From Saprospiraceae bacterium (GTDB taxonomy: Bacteria > Bacteroidota > Bacteroidia > Chitinophagales > Saprospiraceae): DNA of 14,172 nucleotides. Location: the NCBI GenBank assembly GCA_020852155.1, contig JADZBJ010000246.1, positions 1-14,172 of the forward strand, read 5' to 3'. The position numbers and the translations under genes were made by a program. Positions 13,983 through 14,172 of this stretch are shown one piece after another (the stretch's first letter is position 1; every line of letters starts with the position of its first letter). The notes beneath the pieces were generated by a model. The model was not told the origin of the DNA and searched no databases. It worked only from the letters and a program-made list of their open reading frames with translations.

Positions 13983-14172
13983 TTACTTGGTTTGAATCAT
14001 CTTCTTCGTCGCCGAATCTGTTTCGGTTTCGAGTGTGTAGTACAGAATACCTGAGTTACCTACCGCTGCGCGGTCAACCCAGATTGAGTTCTGACCCTTC
14101 GCATAAGCACCTGATTGTTCCCATACTACGCGGCCTGATGCGTCAAATACGCGCAGCGTCGCTGTAGTTGCC
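13983..14172 (-). CDS. T9SS type A sorting domain protein, C-terminal end only
   Basis: The last 62 codons of a gene that enters from the right edge and ends at TAA (13985-13983). The translated part, TLRVFDASGRVVWEQSG, then NSIWVDRAAV, GILYYTLETE and a Lys-rich KKMIQTK terminus, is a classic Por/type IX secretion C-terminal signal of the type A family. The cargo is therefore exported across the outer membrane and the tail is probably removed by the sortase PorU. What the cargo does cannot be seen here. An intrinsic terminator follows. Confidence 0.85.
   Translation of the reverse strand, partial: ATTATLRVFDASGRVVWEQSGAYAKGQNSIWVDRAAVGNSGILYYTLETETDSATKKMIQTK

Noticed and set aside
1..14172. 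tRNA or rRNA genes
   Set aside because: No cloverleaf-like stretch with a T-loop GTTCRA context or rRNA signature was recognised by eye; a tRNAscan-SE or Infernal run would settle it.

Overview
The window looks like chromosomal DNA from a member of the Bacteroidota, most likely the Saprospiria/Chitinophaga side of the phylum. The evidence is a type IX secretion sorting domain at the right edge, two families largely confined to this phylum (DUF4294 and TIGR02757), a ClpC of Bacteroidota type, and several -7 boxes of the form TAnnTTTG just upstream of genes. Shine-Dalgarno sites are weak or absent except in front of the wecA-like gene. This placement is inferred from gene content; no alignment was run.

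Layout. Positions 1-1096 (minus) hold the 5' part of a WecA/TagO-type glycosyl-1-phosphate transferase. It is divergent from a two-gene plus-strand unit at 1262-2698, a secreted DUF4294 protein and a TIGR02757 protein. That unit converges on a minus-strand secreted MORN-repeat/caspase-like protein (2794-4518), and a 27-bp near-perfect inverted repeat sits across the two gene ends. A lipid kinase (4660-5595, plus) is divergent from the caspase gene and converges on a lipoprotein with YwqK/MORN-like repeats and a TonB C-terminal domain (5606-6559, minus). ClpC follows at 6834-9392 (minus). Between its stop codon and a good intrinsic terminator lies a 161-bp palindromic element that looks like a MITE. 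A divergent STAS-domain gene (9817-10170) is followed by two tandem terminator hairpins, then ccmB plus a long MarR-type regulator (10463-11764, plus). These converge within 5 bp on a GABA aminotransferase gene (11770-13113, minus), which is preceded by a GNAT acetyltransferase (13229-13654, minus). The right end has a 14-bp GC-rich hairpin, a repeat-rich intergenic region and the last 62 codons of a T9SS-sorted protein.

Most genes are ordinary housekeeping or envelope genes and do not form one pathway. I see no complete defence system, CRISPR array, prophage, rRNA or tRNA. The unusual material is (i) the secreted protein joining three Cys-marked MORN modules to a caspase-like protease, (ii) three gene-free intervals built from short degenerate repeats, two of them self-complementary, (iii) the MITE-like palindrome inside the clpC 3' region, and (iv) a TonB C-terminal domain carried on a predicted lipoprotein.
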